In this document: positions 27,590-36,811 of the stretch, piece after piece
Layout of the letters: every line of letters starts with the position of its first letter
Numbering within the stretch: position 1 is the first letter of the stretch
Assembly: GCA_020852955.1 (NCBI GenBank)
Contig: JADYZW010000030.1
Location: 61,448-125,447, forward strand
Direction of reading: 5' to 3'
DNA from: Deltaproteobacteria bacterium
GTDB lineage: Bacteria; Desulfobacterota; Binatia; UTPRO1
Length of the DNA: 64,000 nt
The notes under the pieces: generated by a model
Database searches by the model: none
What the model was told of the DNA's origin: nothing
Seen by the model: only the letters and a program-made list of their open reading frames with translations
Made by a program: the position numbers and the translations under genes

Positions 27590-29194
27590 ATGCAAGCACG
27601 GCGGCGCAGGTTCTGGGGCTGGGGATGGGAGGACGCGGGGCCGAGCGCGGAGCAGCAGGCGCGGATCGCGATGCTGCTCGCCGCGCGGCTCGGCGTCGAC
27701 GTCCCGAAGATCGGCGCGCCGCCGCGCATCGAGGACGTTGCGCTGCGGGCGCCGCGCGTCGCGCCGCCCGCGGCGCTCGCGCGGCTCTGCGCCACGGATT
27801 CCTTCGCGCGCGCGAGCCACACCTACGGCAAGTCGTTCCGCGACGTGGTGCGCGGCTTCACGCGCGACTTCGCGAACCCCCCTGACGTGGTGGCGCGGCC
27901 GGCGACGGAGGCGGACGTCGTCGCGGTCCTCGACTGGTGCGCCGGTGCGGGGCTCGCCGCGATTCCGTACGGAGGCGGGTCGAGCGTCGTCGGGGGCGTC
28001 GAGGCGCCGGCCGCGGACGCCTTCGCGGGCGTCGTGTCGATCGACCTCGGCGGGCTCGATCGCGTGCTCGAGATCGACCGCGCGTCGCGCGCCGCGCGCA
28101 TCGCGGCCGGCGTGCTCGGACCCGCGCTCGAGGACCAGCTGCGGCCGCACGGGCTCACGCTCCGGCACTTCCCGCAGTCGTTCGAGTTCAGTTCGCTCGG
28201 CGGGTGGATCGCGACGCGCTCGGGCGGCCATTACGCGACGCTCTTCACCCACATCGACGAGTTCGTGGAGGCGCTGCGGATCGTGACGCCGACGGGGATC
28301 GTCGCGACGCGGCGCCTGCCCGCGTCGGGGGCCGGGCCGAGCCCGGACCGGCTCTTCATCGGCTCGGAGGGCACGCTCGGCATCATCACCGAGGCGTGGA
28401 TGCGCCTGCAGGCGCGGCCCACCTTCCGCGCGTCGGCCTCGGTGACGCTCCCGACCTTCGCCGCCGGCGCGGCGGCCGTGCGCGCGCTCGCCCAGTCCGG
28501 CCTGCACCCGACGAACTGCCGGTTGCTCGACCCGGGCGAGGCGCTGACGTCGGGCGCGGGGACGGGCGCGGAGGCGGTGCTGGTCGTCGGCTTCGAGTCG
28601 GCCGACCACGGCCTCGACGCGCCGATGGCGCGGGCGCTCGAGTGCTGTCGCGATCACGGCGGCAGCGCGCCCGAGGGCGCGGGGCGGACGCGGCGGGACG
28701 AGGAGGGGGCGCGCGACGGCGCGGCCGGCGCCTGGCGGCAGGCGTTCCTCGACATGCCGTACCTGCGCGACGCGCTCGTCGGGATGGGGATGATCAGCGA
28801 GACCTTCGAGACGGCGGTCACCTGGGACCGCTTCGAGGCGTTCCACGCGGGCGTCACGGAGGCCGTCACCGGGACGCTCCGCCGGGTGTGCGGCGCGGGC
28901 ATCGTCACGTGTCGCCTCACGCACGCGTACGCCGACGGCGTCGCGCCGTACTACACCGTGCTCGCGCCCTCCCGCCCGGGTCGGCAGCTCGCCGACTGGG
29001 CCGAGATCAAGCGCGCGGCCGCCGAGGCGCTGCTCGCCCTCGGCGGTACGATCACCCACCACCACGCCGTCGGCCGCGACCACCGCCCGTGGTACGACCG
29101 CGAGCGTCCCGACGGCTTCGCGCGCGCGCTCGGCGCGGTGAAAGCTACCCTGGACCCGCGCGGCGTGCTGAACCCCGGCGTCCTGATCGGATAG
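27590..29194 (+). CDS. FAD-binding oxidase, alkyl-DHAP synthase-like
   Basis: 534-residue FAD-linked (PCMH-type) enzyme. The first 100 residues include WGWGWEDAG and SHTYGKSFRDVVRG, typical of the alkyldihydroxyacetonephosphate synthase branch, followed by the FAD loop YGGGSSVVGGVE, GWIATRSGGHYATLFTHID, and the late segment GTITHHHAVGRDHRPW that carries the His cluster of that branch. ADPS swaps the acyl chain of acyl-DHAP for a fatty alcohol to make ether lipids; bacterial homologues can instead be plain oxidases, so the reaction is inferred. ATG start at 27590, divergent from the GST gene with a 59-bp shared promoter region. Confidence 0.85.
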   Translation: MQARRRRFWGWGWEDAGPSAEQQARIAMLLAARLGVDVPKIGAPPRIEDVALRAPRVAPPAALARLCATDSFARASHTYGKSFRDVVRGFTRDFANPPDVVARPATEADVVAVLDWCAGAGLAAIPYGGGSSVVGGVEAPAADAFAGVVSIDLGGLDRVLEIDRASRAARIAAGVLGPALEDQLRPHGLTLRHFPQSFEFSSLGGWIATRSGGHYATLFTHIDEFVEALRIVTPTGIVATRRLPASGAGPSPDRLFIGSEGTLGIITEAWMRLQARPTFRASASVTLPTFAAGAAAVRALAQSGLHPTNCRLLDPGEALTSGAGTGAEAVLVVGFESADHGLDAPMARALECCRDHGGSAPEGAGRTRRDEEGARDGAAGAWRQAFLDMPYLRDALVGMGMISETFETAVTWDRFEAFHAGVTEAVTGTLRRVCGAGIVTCRLTHAYADGVAPYYTVLAPSRPGRQLADWAEIKRAAAEALLALGGTITHHHAVGRDHRPWYDRERPDGFARALGAVKATLDPRGVLNPGVLIG

Positions 29195-29237
29195 ACACGA
29201 GAGAAGCTCTGCACAGATCGCGTCCGAGCGAGAAGGC

Positions 29238-29262
29238 GGGCGCCGCCGCGGCGGCGGCGCCC
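29238..29262. terminator. GC-rich hairpin between convergent genes
   Basis: GGGCGCCGCCGC at 29238-29249 is an exact inverted repeat of 29251-29262, giving a very stable stem. It lies 43 bases after the oxidase stop and about 48 beyond the DUF218 stop on the other strand. There is no T run, so Rho-independent function is uncertain. Confidence 0.35.
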
Positions 29263-29309
29263 GTCGGCCGTTGCGCGACGCTCCGCGCGTTCGCCACGGC
29301 GGGAGTCCG

Positions 29310-29906
29310 TCAATCGAACGGTTCGGGCACGCTCGCCGGCTCGCGACGCCAGAGATCGCCGAGGGCGAAGGTGTTCACCCAGCGCAGGTATTCCATCGTG
29401 ACCTCGCGGCTCCCGGTGCGGGACCGCCACCACCCGTCGGGGCGGAACGCGTCGCGCGCCGGCGCGTGGACGAGGAAGCGGACGTCCGCGGCGAGCAGGC
29501 GGTGCAGCATCCACGATGCCCGGCGGGTGTGGCTGCGGGCCGTCAGATACAGGAGGCTCTCGGGCTGCGTGCGCCGCACCCACGCCGCGACGGCCGCGAT
29601 CTCGGTGTTGAGGCCGTCGACGGAATCGTCCAGCAGCTCGATCGCCGTCGACGGGACGCCGCTCTGCACGAGCATGGCGGCGGCGAGTTCGTGCGGCGGC
29701 AGCCACGGCACGCCGAGGCGTCGCATCTCGTCGTCGAGCGCTTCCGGCTGCCAGCGCGCGATCACGATCCGGCGGCCGATGCCGTCGCGATGGAGGCGCG
29801 CGGCCTCGAGCGCCGACGGGCGCAACGCGGCCATCGACACGACCAGCGCGTCGACGGGCGCCGGCGGATCGTCGACGATCAGCGCCGACCCGATCGCCGT
29901 CAGCAC
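29310..29906 (-). CDS. DUF218 (YdcF/SanA/ElyC-like) protein, start uncertain
   Basis: At least 198 residues of the DUF218 Rossmann-like family, whose members are membrane-anchored and linked to envelope integrity. Visible: DALVVSMAALRPSALEAARL, the central SLLYLTARSHTRRASWMLHRLL, and an aromatic C terminus EYLRWVNTFALGDLW. The first standard start is GTG at 29906. However, the same frame reads upstream through a basic segment and a clear membrane helix (RRRLRFGISAALLALASLAW), just as DUF218 proteins normally begin, with no stop back to 30006 but also no ATG, GTG or TTG. Either a CTG or other rare start is used, or a base error hides the start. It follows the thioredoxin gene on the same strand. 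Confidence 0.7.
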   Translation of the reverse strand: MLTAIGSALIVDDPPAPVDALVVSMAALRPSALEAARLHRDGIGRRIVIARWQPEALDDEMRRLGVPWLPPHELAAAMLVQSGVPSTAIELLDDSVDGLNTEIAAVAAWVRRTQPESLLYLTARSHTRRASWMLHRLLAADVRFLVHAPARDAFRPDGWWRSRTGSREVTMEYLRWVNTFALGDLWRREPASVPEPFD

Positions 29907-30000
29907 GGACGTCCGGCCGAGCCACGCCAGCGACGCGAGCGCGAGCAGCGCCGCGGAGATGCCGAATCGGAGCCTCCGACGCGTGCGCGTAGGCCGGCCG

Positions 30001-30474
30001 CTACTTCAGTTTCTTGATGGCGGCGTCCATGCCGGCGAGGAGCTGCGCCGGGTCGTGCTCGTCGTAGAAGTACTTGTACTGGTCGCGCGGAGCGGTGAGC
30101 GCCGCGTCGAGCGCGCCGTCGGACGACAAGAAGTAGGTGCGCGGGATGTACTCGCCGTCGGGCGCGTACTTCTTGCTGAGCTCGGCGTTCTTGTCTTTGT
30201 CGAGCCGGATCATGACGAACTTCTTCGATCGCTCGACGACCCGGTCGTCGTGGAAGACCTTGCTGTAGTTCGTGCAGTGCGGACACCACTCCGTGAAGAA
30301 CACGAGGAGGACCGGCTTCTTGTCCTTCTTCGCCGCCGCGATTCCGGCGTCGTAGGGCTGCCACCCAACTTTCGCGTCGTTCCAGTCGCCGCCGGCGGCG
30401 GCCGGCGGCGCCGCCGCGATCGACGTCGCGAGCAGCACCGCCATTCCGAGAGCCAATCGTCCGCTCGTTCCCAT
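30001..30474 (-). CDS. Secreted thioredoxin-like protein with CPHC active site
   Basis: 157 residues: signal peptide (LALGMAVLLATSIAAAPPAAAG) and a thioredoxin fold of the SoxW/thioredoxin_7 type with the redox motif Cys-Pro-His-Cys (FFTEWCPHCTNYSKVF) and the cis-Pro region YIPRTYF. The CPHC dipeptide is the DsbA-like, oxidising type, so a disulfide oxidase or isomerase in the periplasm is possible. The ATG at 30474 has AAGGAG 5 bases upstream. It lies 13 bases after yciH. It is attractive as a folding helper for the many Cys-rich exported proteins encoded nearby, although that link is inferred. Confidence 0.88.
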   Translation of the reverse strand: MGTSGRLALGMAVLLATSIAAAPPAAAGGDWNDAKVGWQPYDAGIAAAKKDKKPVLLVFFTEWCPHCTNYSKVFHDDRVVERSKKFVMIRLDKDKNAELSKKYAPDGEYIPRTYFLSSDGALDAALTAPRDQYKYFYDEHDPAQLLAGMDAAIKKLK

Positions 30475-30487
30475 CTCGTCTCCTTGC

Positions 30488-30820
30488 TCATCCCCCGGCG
30501 AGCTTCGCCGCGACGCCGTCGCGCGCGAGAAGCGTGGCGAGGCGTTCGCGGTGGTCGCCCTGGATGATGATTTCTCCGTCTTTCGCCGAGCCCCCCGTGC
30601 CGCACGCGCGCTTGAGCTTGCTCGCGAGGTCGGCCAGTTCCCGCCGCCCCATCGTGAGCCCACGGATGATCGACACCGGCGTCCCGTTGCGTCCCTTCCT
30701 CTCGAGCCAGACCCGCACCGCTTGCGTCGCGACGGGGCGTCGCGGCGCACGTGCGGCGGGTGGGCAGCCGGTCTCGCTGCCGTACACCAACGTGTCGCCG
30801 TCACGTGTCCGCGGTCTCAT
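30488..30820 (-). CDS. yciH: SUI1/eIF1-like translation factor YciH
   Basis: 110 residues. The SUI1 fold is recognisable from VWLERKGRNGTPVSIIRGL, LASKLKRACGTGGSAKDG and EIIIQGDHRERLATLL, all hallmarks of the bacterial stand-alone eIF1 relative that affects start-codon and initiator fidelity. The N terminus TLVYGSETG matches the usual YVYST(E)G region. ATG start at 30820. First gene of a minus-strand run (yciH, thioredoxin, DUF218). Proteins in this family are small and single-domain, as here. Confidence 0.92.
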   Translation of the reverse strand: MRPRTRDGDTLVYGSETGCPPAARAPRRPVATQAVRVWLERKGRNGTPVSIIRGLTMGRRELADLASKLKRACGTGGSAKDGEIIIQGDHRERLATLLARDGVAAKLAGG

Positions 30821-30896
30821 GAGGAGGCGCCGGGTTCTTTAGTGGCTTTGCGCCCCCGGGGTCAATGCCGGCGGGCGTGCGGCGCCCCGGGAGACG

Positions 30897-31880
30897 TCAG
30901 CGGCAGACGCGCGGTTGCTGCATGACGAGATCTCCCCGCACCGTGAGGCGCTCGATGCGGTCGAAGACCGCGCCCGGGTCCATGCGAGCCAGGTCCGCCA
31001 CGACGTCGACGCCGATCGCCTCCCAGCGCTCACCGGTGAAGTGGTCTCCGAGTGATCGGCGCAGACGCCGCCGCGTCGTTCGTTCGACACGCCCGTGGCC
31101 TTCGTAGCGCATCCGGTAGAGCTTGCCGTCGGTGGAGCGGGCGTGGACGACGATGCGGAAGAGGTCGTTGGCGCGGACCCGCGTCACGAACAAGGGCGTG
31201 GTGAGCGCGCCCACCCCCCATTGCGGATACATGACCCCGACCGACGTCGAGCGGCGGATCGACGGTGTCGTGGCGACGGCGAGATCGCCGAGTTCGTCGT
31301 CCCAACCGACGTTCGCCGAGCCGAGCCCGACGAGTCGGAACTCCGAGAAGCCGAGGGGTACGCAGCTCGGAGAGGCGGCGTCGAAGGGATCGGAGCCGAG
31401 CTCGTGCTCGAGCCCGTCGGGAACGCCGTCGCCGTCGGTGTCGGCGACGAGACGGTTCGTCTCGCCGCTGTCGACCTGCTGGTCGAGGTCGAGGTCCTCC
31501 GCCGCATCCGGCAGGCCGTCGTGATCGGAATCCACCACCCGCGCCGCCTCCGTGTAGCCGATCGTGTAGGGGTTGGAGCGCTCGCTCTCCGTTCCGAGGC
31601 CGTCGTAGGCGCTGATCGTGAAGGTGTAGGTGGATTCGACGCGCAGGTCGGCGATCACGCTTTCGAAGCGTCCGGACAAGTCGCGGCGAGGGCGCGGGAC
31701 GTCGATCGGCGCACGCTCAGCCGCGCCGGCGGGTTGCACGTGCAGGCGGTAGCCGGCGATCGACGAGTCACCGTCCGTGCTCCAACGGATGGTCACGGAG
31801 TAGGCCTCGACGCACGACGCCGAGCCGGCGAGCGCGAGCACGACGGCCGTGACGGCCCGCAAGGCGTATCGTCGGAGCAT
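30897..31880 (-). CDS. Secreted Fn3 / calcium-loop protein with beta C-terminal domain
   Basis: 327 residues with a signal peptide (LRAVTAVVLALAGSASCVEA); the ATG at 31880 was chosen for it, although no ribosome site is obvious. Residues about 24-110 form a fibronectin type III domain (YSVTIRWSTDGDSSIAGYRL). Residues 115-165 contain Asp-rich calcium loops (DSDHDGLPDAAEDLDLD, DTDGDGVPDGLEHELGSD) of the thrombospondin-3/EF type. The C-terminal 130 residues resemble the repeated end domain of the 908-residue protein at 32742 (pattern DL-x-RMDPGAVFDRIERLTVRG). Extracellular; function unknown. Confidence 0.82.
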   Translation of the reverse strand: MLRRYALRAVTAVVLALAGSASCVEAYSVTIRWSTDGDSSIAGYRLHVQPAGAAERAPIDVPRPRRDLSGRFESVIADLRVESTYTFTISAYDGLGTESERSNPYTIGYTEAARVVDSDHDGLPDAAEDLDLDQQVDSGETNRLVADTDGDGVPDGLEHELGSDPFDAASPSCVPLGFSEFRLVGLGSANVGWDDELGDLAVATTPSIRRSTSVGVMYPQWGVGALTTPLFVTRVRANDLFRIVVHARSTDGKLYRMRYEGHGRVERTTRRRLRRSLGDHFTGERWEAIGVDVVADLARMDPGAVFDRIERLTVRGDLVMQQPRVCR

Positions 31881-32079
31881 GCTGGGCGAGCTGACAATGC
31901 AACCTCCGAGCCACGTCGGTTCGGTCCGCGAAGTGCCATCGTCCGGCCACTTCCGCGCACGAGATCGCCGTCGAACAGTCACCCCGCCCGGTGAGCGTCG
32001 GGATAGTGGCGCGCAGCCGCGCTGCGCCTCGGCACGTCACACGCCATCTCATCGCGATTGACTTCGCGCGCGTCCCGGG

Positions 32080-32472
32080 ATGAGGAGGGCCTGGGTCTCC
32101 CGTATCGTGTCCCTCGCTCGTGCCTCGATCGCGCTGGCGTGCGCCCTCCTCCTGGCGGCGTGCGGAGGAGCCGGCTCGGCCTCCGACGGCGGCGGCGTGG
32201 GCGTCGACGAGGACGTCGTCCGGAGTTTCGCGCTGCGCTGGCGATCCTCGCCCGACGCGGCCGGGTACATTATTCACTGGGGTGCGGAGTCCGGAGTCTA
32301 TCGTGAGGCGCGCGACATCGGATCTCCGGAAGCGGACGCCGACGGTGTGTCGAGCTACGTGCTCGAGCATCCGGGCGGCGCGAGCGGCGTCGTCTACTTC
32401 GCGCTCAGGTCGTACGACGCGTCCTACTCGATGAGCGCGTTCTCGAACGAGATCGCCGTCGTCGTTCGCTGA
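32080..32472 (+). CDS. Small Fn3-like lipoprotein
   Basis: 130 residues. The signal IVSLARASIALACALLLAAC ends in a lipobox with Cys27, so the mature protein is lipid anchored. One fibronectin type III-like domain follows (FALRWRSSPDAAGYIIHWG ... YFALRSYDASYSMSAFSNEI), ending in the SNEIAV strand also seen in the neighbouring Fn3 proteins. The ATG at 32080 gives the signal; divergent from the Fn3 gene at 31880 across 199 bases. Probably a surface partner of the larger Fn3 proteins. A substrate for Lnt by class. Confidence 0.82.
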   Translation: MRRAWVSRIVSLARASIALACALLLAACGGAGSASDGGGVGVDEDVVRSFALRWRSSPDAAGYIIHWGAESGVYREARDIGSPEADADGVSSYVLEHPGGASGVVYFALRSYDASYSMSAFSNEIAVVVR

Positions 32473-32741
32473 GCCCGGCGGCGACACAACATCTCGTGAC
32501 GCACACGCCTGCGGTGGAGCGATGATCGCCGCTGTCGGACGTCACTCCCGCGACACCGCCGAGCGCGCGCGAATCGCCGCGCGCTCCGCCATGCAAAACC
32601 ACGCGGCGGAGGGCCAACGAATCGTCGCCGCGACGATTCGGTCGGCGCGCCGCGCGCGCGCGACCGCGCGCGCTCCCCCACGTCCGCAGGCGATTGGCAT
32701 GGCGGCCGCCGGCGGCACGTGCCTTGCCTTCGTAGCGCGCC

Positions 32742-35468
32742 ATGCGGGCCGCGCCATCGCTCCATCGCGCCATCGAAGCAGCACTCGCTGTGCTCGCGCT
32801 GTTGATCGCGACGGCCGCGTCCGCATCCGCCTACGAGGTGCGGATCGCATGGTCCCCGACCGAGGGCGGCGCCGGCTACAAGATCTACGTGCGGGAGAAT
32901 GACGCCCCGTTCGGCGCCCCGATCGACATCGGTCCGCGCGTTCCGGATGCCGATGGAGCGGTGCGGTTCATGCTGTCCGGCGCGAACGTGCGCGCGACGA
33001 CGCGCTTCGTGGTGACGAGCTACGATGCGGCGGGCGCCGAGAGCGATCACTCCAACGAGCTCGCGATCACCTACGCCGTCGCCGCGGCGGTGGTCGACTC
33101 GGATGGCGACGGGATCACGGACGCGGGCGAGGACGCCGACCTCGACATGACCGTCGATCCCGACGAGACGGATCCGCTCGTCGCCGACACCGACGGCGAC
33201 GGCGTGAGCGACGGCGTCGAGCGCGCGCAGGGCAGCGATCCGCTCGATCCCGACGAATCGACGGCGTCTCCCGCGACGCCGACGGCGACCGCGACGCGCA
33301 CGGCCACCCCGGAGCCGACCGAGACTCCGACGCGTACGAGCACGCCCCCTCCGACCGCGACCCGGACCTCGACCGCCTCGCCGACCGCGACCCGAACGCC
33401 GGTGCCGACGAGGACGCCGACGGTCACGAAGACCGCCACGCCGACCAAGACCGCGACGCGCACGCCCACGCCGACCAGGACGGCGACGCGCACGCCCACG
33501 CCGACCAGGACGGCGACCGCGACACCGACCAGGACGGTGACGTCGACGCGGACCGCGACACCCGTGGCAACGGCGACGGCGGCGCCGATCGCGACCGAGA
33601 CGGCGGTGCCGATCGCGACCGAGCCGCCGCTGCCGACGCGGACGGCGACGCGTACCGCGACGCCCGCTCCGAGCGCCACGCCGACCACCTTCGCGACGCC
33701 CGCGGACGGTGACCTCACGCATCTCGGGAGCATCATCGCGCGCGTGGCGATCGCGACCGGCAGCGGCAGCAAGGACCTCGAGGTGATCCGCGACGGCGAC
33801 ATGCCTCCAGTCGGCACCCACGCCCCGCGCCGCCAGTACGACACGAACGACGGTCGGAACGCGGCCGACGAGGACTGGATCGGTTACGCCTTCGGGGAGG
33901 ATCGTACCTTCGTCCGCGTGACGTTCCAGGAGGGCATGCACTTCCCGCGCGGCGGTTGGTTCTCGGAGCTGACGGTGCACGTTCGCCGCAACGGCGTCTG
34001 GCGCGCGGTGTCGTCGCTCGGCGTCACGCCGGCGTACCCCGGGGTCGGCGATGGACAGGCCTTCGAGACCTACCAGATCGCCTTCGCGCCGATCGCGGGC
34101 GATGCCATCCGCATCTGGGGTCGACCGGGCGGCAGGGACGAGTTCATCTCGGTCGGTGAGCTGCGGGTGTACGGACCGCGCGCGAACGACCAGGTTCCCG
34201 CGACGGCGACGCCCTCGCGTACCGCGACGCCCGGTGCGACGGCGCCGGCGCCCACGCATACCGCGACGCCCGTCGCGACCGCGACGCCGGCGCCCACCCG
34301 TACCGCGACGCCCGTCGCGACCGCGACCCAGGCGCCGACCGCGAATCCACCGACGGCGACGCCGGTCGACGCCACGCCGGCGCCGACGGCGTTCGCGACG
34401 CCCGCGCCCGGCCTCTGCGGCAACGGCGCGCTCGACGCCGGCGAGCAGTGCGACGGCGATGCGAACGGCGGGTGCCCCGCGCACTGCCTCGCCGACTGCA
34501 CGTGCGCCGCGAGCTTCACCTTCCCGCTCGACGGCTGGACGCCCGCGAGGGGTGGACGCGCCCGGGCGGTCATGGACGGCGGCACGCGGCTCCTCGGCGT
34601 CGATTCCGGATTCCGGCGCGGAGGCCTCTCCTATCCCGGCGAACCGACCCTCGATCTGCCTTTCCCGATCCTGTCGTTCACGGCGCGGGCGGGCGCCGAT
34701 GCCCGCCTGGAGGTCACGGCGCGCGCCCGCGACGGCAGGGCCTACGTGCTGAGCTACGTGGCCGACGACGGCGTGCCGACCGCCGGCAGGAGGCGCGCCG
34801 AGTTCCCGGTCGCGGTGCATCGCGAGGAGCTCCGGACGATTCTCCGGGACATGCAGGCCGATCTGGCCTCCGCGTTCGCCGCCGACTTCGCGGCCGTCGA
34901 TCAAGTGACGCTGCGCGGGCCGATCCACGCTGCCGAGATCACCGTGGCGACCCGCGGGGTGTTGCCCGTGGAGCCGGCGCCGATTCCCGAGATGGCGCTC
35001 CCGGCCGCTGGCTGGGCGCAGCGGGGCGTGGGCGTGGTCGTCGAGAACGAGTACGACGCCGAGCTCGGCGCGCCGACGATCCGCACCGAACCGCGCGATC
35101 GCAGGCGCGCGAAGATCGCCGTCAGCTTCCCGAAGAAGGACGCGCTGGCGGCCGACTACCGTATCTTCTCGCTGGTGGTGCGCGACGAGCACAAGCTCGC
35201 GATCGAGGTGAGGGTGCGCGTGAAGAAGGGCGTCGCGCGGCTGCGCTACGAGGCCGGGATCACGGAGGCCTACACGAAAGGGCGGAAGACGACGCTCCCT
35301 CTCGTGTCGGCGCCTATCGACGGCAGCGGCTATCGCCTGATCTCGATCGATCTCGCGTACGACCTGTCGCGCGTCGCGCCCGGCGCGACGCTCGACGGCG
35401 TGCTCGGCGTCCGCGTGCAGGGCAAGGTCCGGATGGGCGACGTCGTCCTGCGCGAGCCCATGCGCTGA
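32742..35468 (+). CDS. Large secreted modular protein: Fn3, calcium loops, discoidin-like domain, Thr-Pro linkers, duplicated C-terminal domain
   Basis: 908 residues, function unknown. Order: signal peptide (1-30); Fn3 domain (31-115, [20 protein letters not shown]); calcium loops (about 120-170, [17 protein letters not shown]); a long Thr-Pro linker (about 175-320); a beta-sandwich resembling a discoidin/F5-8C domain (about 325-480, ending [20 protein letters not shown]); a second Thr-Pro linker (485-555); a Cys-rich motif [15 protein letters not shown]; and two related beta domains (about 590-745 and 750-908), each ending with a [21 protein letters not shown] strand. The linkers are encoded by near-exact tandem DNA repeats. 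Lectin-like sugar binding would fit the discoidin-like domain; inferred only. The lipoprotein and this gene are in the same direction, 269 bases apart. Confidence 0.85.
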   Translation: MRAAPSLHRAIEAALAVLALLIATAASASAYEVRIAWSPTEGGAGYKIYVRENDAPFGAPIDIGPRVPDADGAVRFMLSGANVRATTRFVVTSYDAAGAESDHSNELAITYAVAAAVVDSDGDGITDAGEDADLDMTVDPDETDPLVADTDGDGVSDGVERAQGSDPLDPDESTASPATPTATATRTATPEPTETPTRTSTPPPTATRTSTASPTATRTPVPTRTPTVTKTATPTKTATRTPTPTRTATRTPTPTRTATATPTRTVTSTRTATPVATATAAPIATETAVPIATEPPLPTRTATRTATPAPSATPTTFATPADGDLTHLGSIIARVAIATGSGSKDLEVIRDGDMPPVGTHAPRRQYDTNDGRNAADEDWIGYAFGEDRTFVRVTFQEGMHFPRGGWFSELTVHVRRNGVWRAVSSLGVTPAYPGVGDGQAFETYQIAFAPIAGDAIRIWGRPGGRDEFISVGELRVYGPRANDQVPATATPSRTATPGATAPAPTHTATPVATATPAPTRTATPVATATQAPTANPPTATPVDATPAPTAFATPAPGLCGNGALDAGEQCDGDANGGCPAHCLADCTCAASFTFPLDGWTPARGGRARAVMDGGTRLLGVDSGFRRGGLSYPGEPTLDLPFPILSFTARAGADARLEVTARARDGRAYVLSYVADDGVPTAGRRRAEFPVAVHREELRTILRDMQADLASAFAADFAAVDQVTLRGPIHAAEITVATRGVLPVEPAPIPEMALPAAGWAQRGVGVVVENEYDAELGAPTIRTEPRDRRRAKIAVSFPKKDALAADYRIFSLVVRDEHKLAIEVRVRVKKGVARLRYEAGITEAYTKGRKTTLPLVSAPIDGSGYRLISIDLAYDLSRVAPGATLDGVLGVRVQGKVRMGDVVLREPMR
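33451..33510 (+). repeat. 30-bp tandem repeat in first Thr-Pro linker
   Basis: Two adjacent 30-bp units (33451-33480 and 33481-33510) differ at one base and encode T(A)[12 protein letters not shown] decapeptides. Flanking DNA is built from similar shorter units. In-phase multiples of three suggest linker length changes by slippage or recombination. Confidence 0.85.
34247..34330 (+). repeat. 42-bp tandem repeat in second Thr-Pro linker
   Basis: Two adjacent 42-bp units (34247-34288 and 34289-34330) share all but about five positions, encoding [14 protein letters not shown] and [14 protein letters not shown]. Like the 33451 repeat it keeps the frame. Confidence 0.85.
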
Positions 35469-35488
35469 GATTCTGCTAGGCCTCGGGC

Positions 35489-36517
35489 GTGACGAAGCGC
35501 CGGACGCGTGTGACCGTGTGGCTCGGCCTCGCGCTCGGCGCCGGCTGCGCGGCGCTCTTCGCCCGCGACGCCGCGTGGCGCGAGATCGGCGGCGTGCTCT
35601 CCCGCGCGAACGCTCCGATGATCCTCGCGGCGAGCGGGTGCTTGCTGATGACGTCGGTGGCGCGCGCGTGGCGATGGCGTCAGCTGCTCTCCGGCGCGCC
35701 GGTGTCGTTCCGCCATCGCCTGACCAGCACCTTGATCGGGTTCGCCGGCAACAACATCTTGCCCGGACGGCTCGGCGAGCCGCTGCGATGCTGGGTGCTG
35801 ACCCGTCTCGACGGCCGGGTCGCCTTCTGGCGGGCGGCCGGGTCGATCGTGGTCGAGCGCGTGTTCGACCTCGGGGCCGCGCTCGGCTTGCTCGTCGTCT
35901 TCCTCGTCACGGCGCCGTTTCCGCCGGATGCGGCGGTGCGCGACTCGGCGCTTCTCACCCGCCTTCGCGACGAGGCGCTCGTCGTCGGCGGCGTCGCGGT
36001 CGCCGTGTCGCTCGGCCTCGCGCTGTTCGCGCGGCGGCGGCTCGCGACGGATCCGGATCGCCGCGGCGGCCTCGGCGCCGGTCTCGCGTCGTTGCAGTCC
36101 GGCATCGCCGGTCTCCGGTCGGGGCGCTCCCTCGGCCTCGCGGTCGCCTGCACCGTGGTGCTGTGGGGCTCGATGGCGGCCTTCGAGTTCCTGATGCTGC
36201 GCGCATTCGGCTTCTCGGAGCTCGGGCCTTTGCACGCCGTCGGGTTGCTGGTGGTGCTGTCGTTCGCGATCGCGTTGCCGCAAGCGCCGGCCGGGGTCGG
36301 CGTCGTGCAGCTCGCGAGCGAGACGACCTTGACGGTGCTCTACGGGATGCCGGTCGATCGGGCCAAGGCATTCGCGATCGGCCTCTGGGTCTGCCAGGTG
36401 GCGGTCGTCGTCGGCGCGGGCGCCGTGGCGTCGTGGGTCGAGGGGCTGTCGCTCGCCGACATGCGGCGTGTCCGGGGAGTCGTGGAGGCCCTCGATGAAG
36501 CCTCGCCGCCTGGGTAG
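35489..36517 (+). CDS. Lysylphosphatidylglycerol synthase transmembrane / flippase-like protein (UPF0104)
   Basis: 342-residue polytopic inner-membrane protein of the LPG-synthase TM/AglD-like family. About eight helices; family motifs FAGNNILPGRLGEPLRCW and the second-half IALPQAPAGVGVVQLASETTL are clear. It lacks the C-terminal aminoacyl-transferase domain of MprF. Stand-alone members are thought to move lipids or lipid-linked sugars, but evidence is thin. GTG start at 35489, 20 bases after the secreted 908-residue protein, so possibly cotranscribed with it. Confidence 0.88.
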   Translation: MTKRRTRVTVWLGLALGAGCAALFARDAAWREIGGVLSRANAPMILAASGCLLMTSVARAWRWRQLLSGAPVSFRHRLTSTLIGFAGNNILPGRLGEPLRCWVLTRLDGRVAFWRAAGSIVVERVFDLGAALGLLVVFLVTAPFPPDAAVRDSALLTRLRDEALVVGGVAVAVSLGLALFARRRLATDPDRRGGLGAGLASLQSGIAGLRSGRSLGLAVACTVVLWGSMAAFEFLMLRAFGFSELGPLHAVGLLVVLSFAIALPQAPAGVGVVQLASETTLTVLYGMPVDRAKAFAIGLWVCQVAVVVGAGAVASWVEGLSLADMRRVRGVVEALDEASPPG

Positions 36518-36811
36518 GCCGAATGCTCGCGCACGCGCGCACGAAATGAGCTCGGGAGAGCCGCTTCGGGCTTCTCGGCGGCCGGATTGGGTTTGCAGCC
36601 CCCGGCCGCATTGGCTATCCCCGCCGTGTCCGACGCCCCGAACTCGGCTTCTGGACTGGATAGGAGGTCGAGTTCCGCGGCGGCGCCCTGCGATGCCCGG
36701 CAGGACGGGACGTGCTTCGACCGCTGCGTCATCCGCGCCGACCCGAGACGGCGCGGCGGTCGCGACGATCCTCGGCGGGGCAACTCGATCACCGATCGCA
36801 ACGATTTCACG

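Noticed and set aside
28951..29925. Longer minus-strand frame across the DUF218 gene
   Set aside because: Different frame, Arg-rich and overlapping the oxidase gene; the DUF218 pattern lies in the 29310-29906 frame.
33270..33690. Short GC repeats resembling a CRISPR array
   Set aside because: Units are codon-phased Thr-Pro linker coding DNA without unique spacers; no cas genes.
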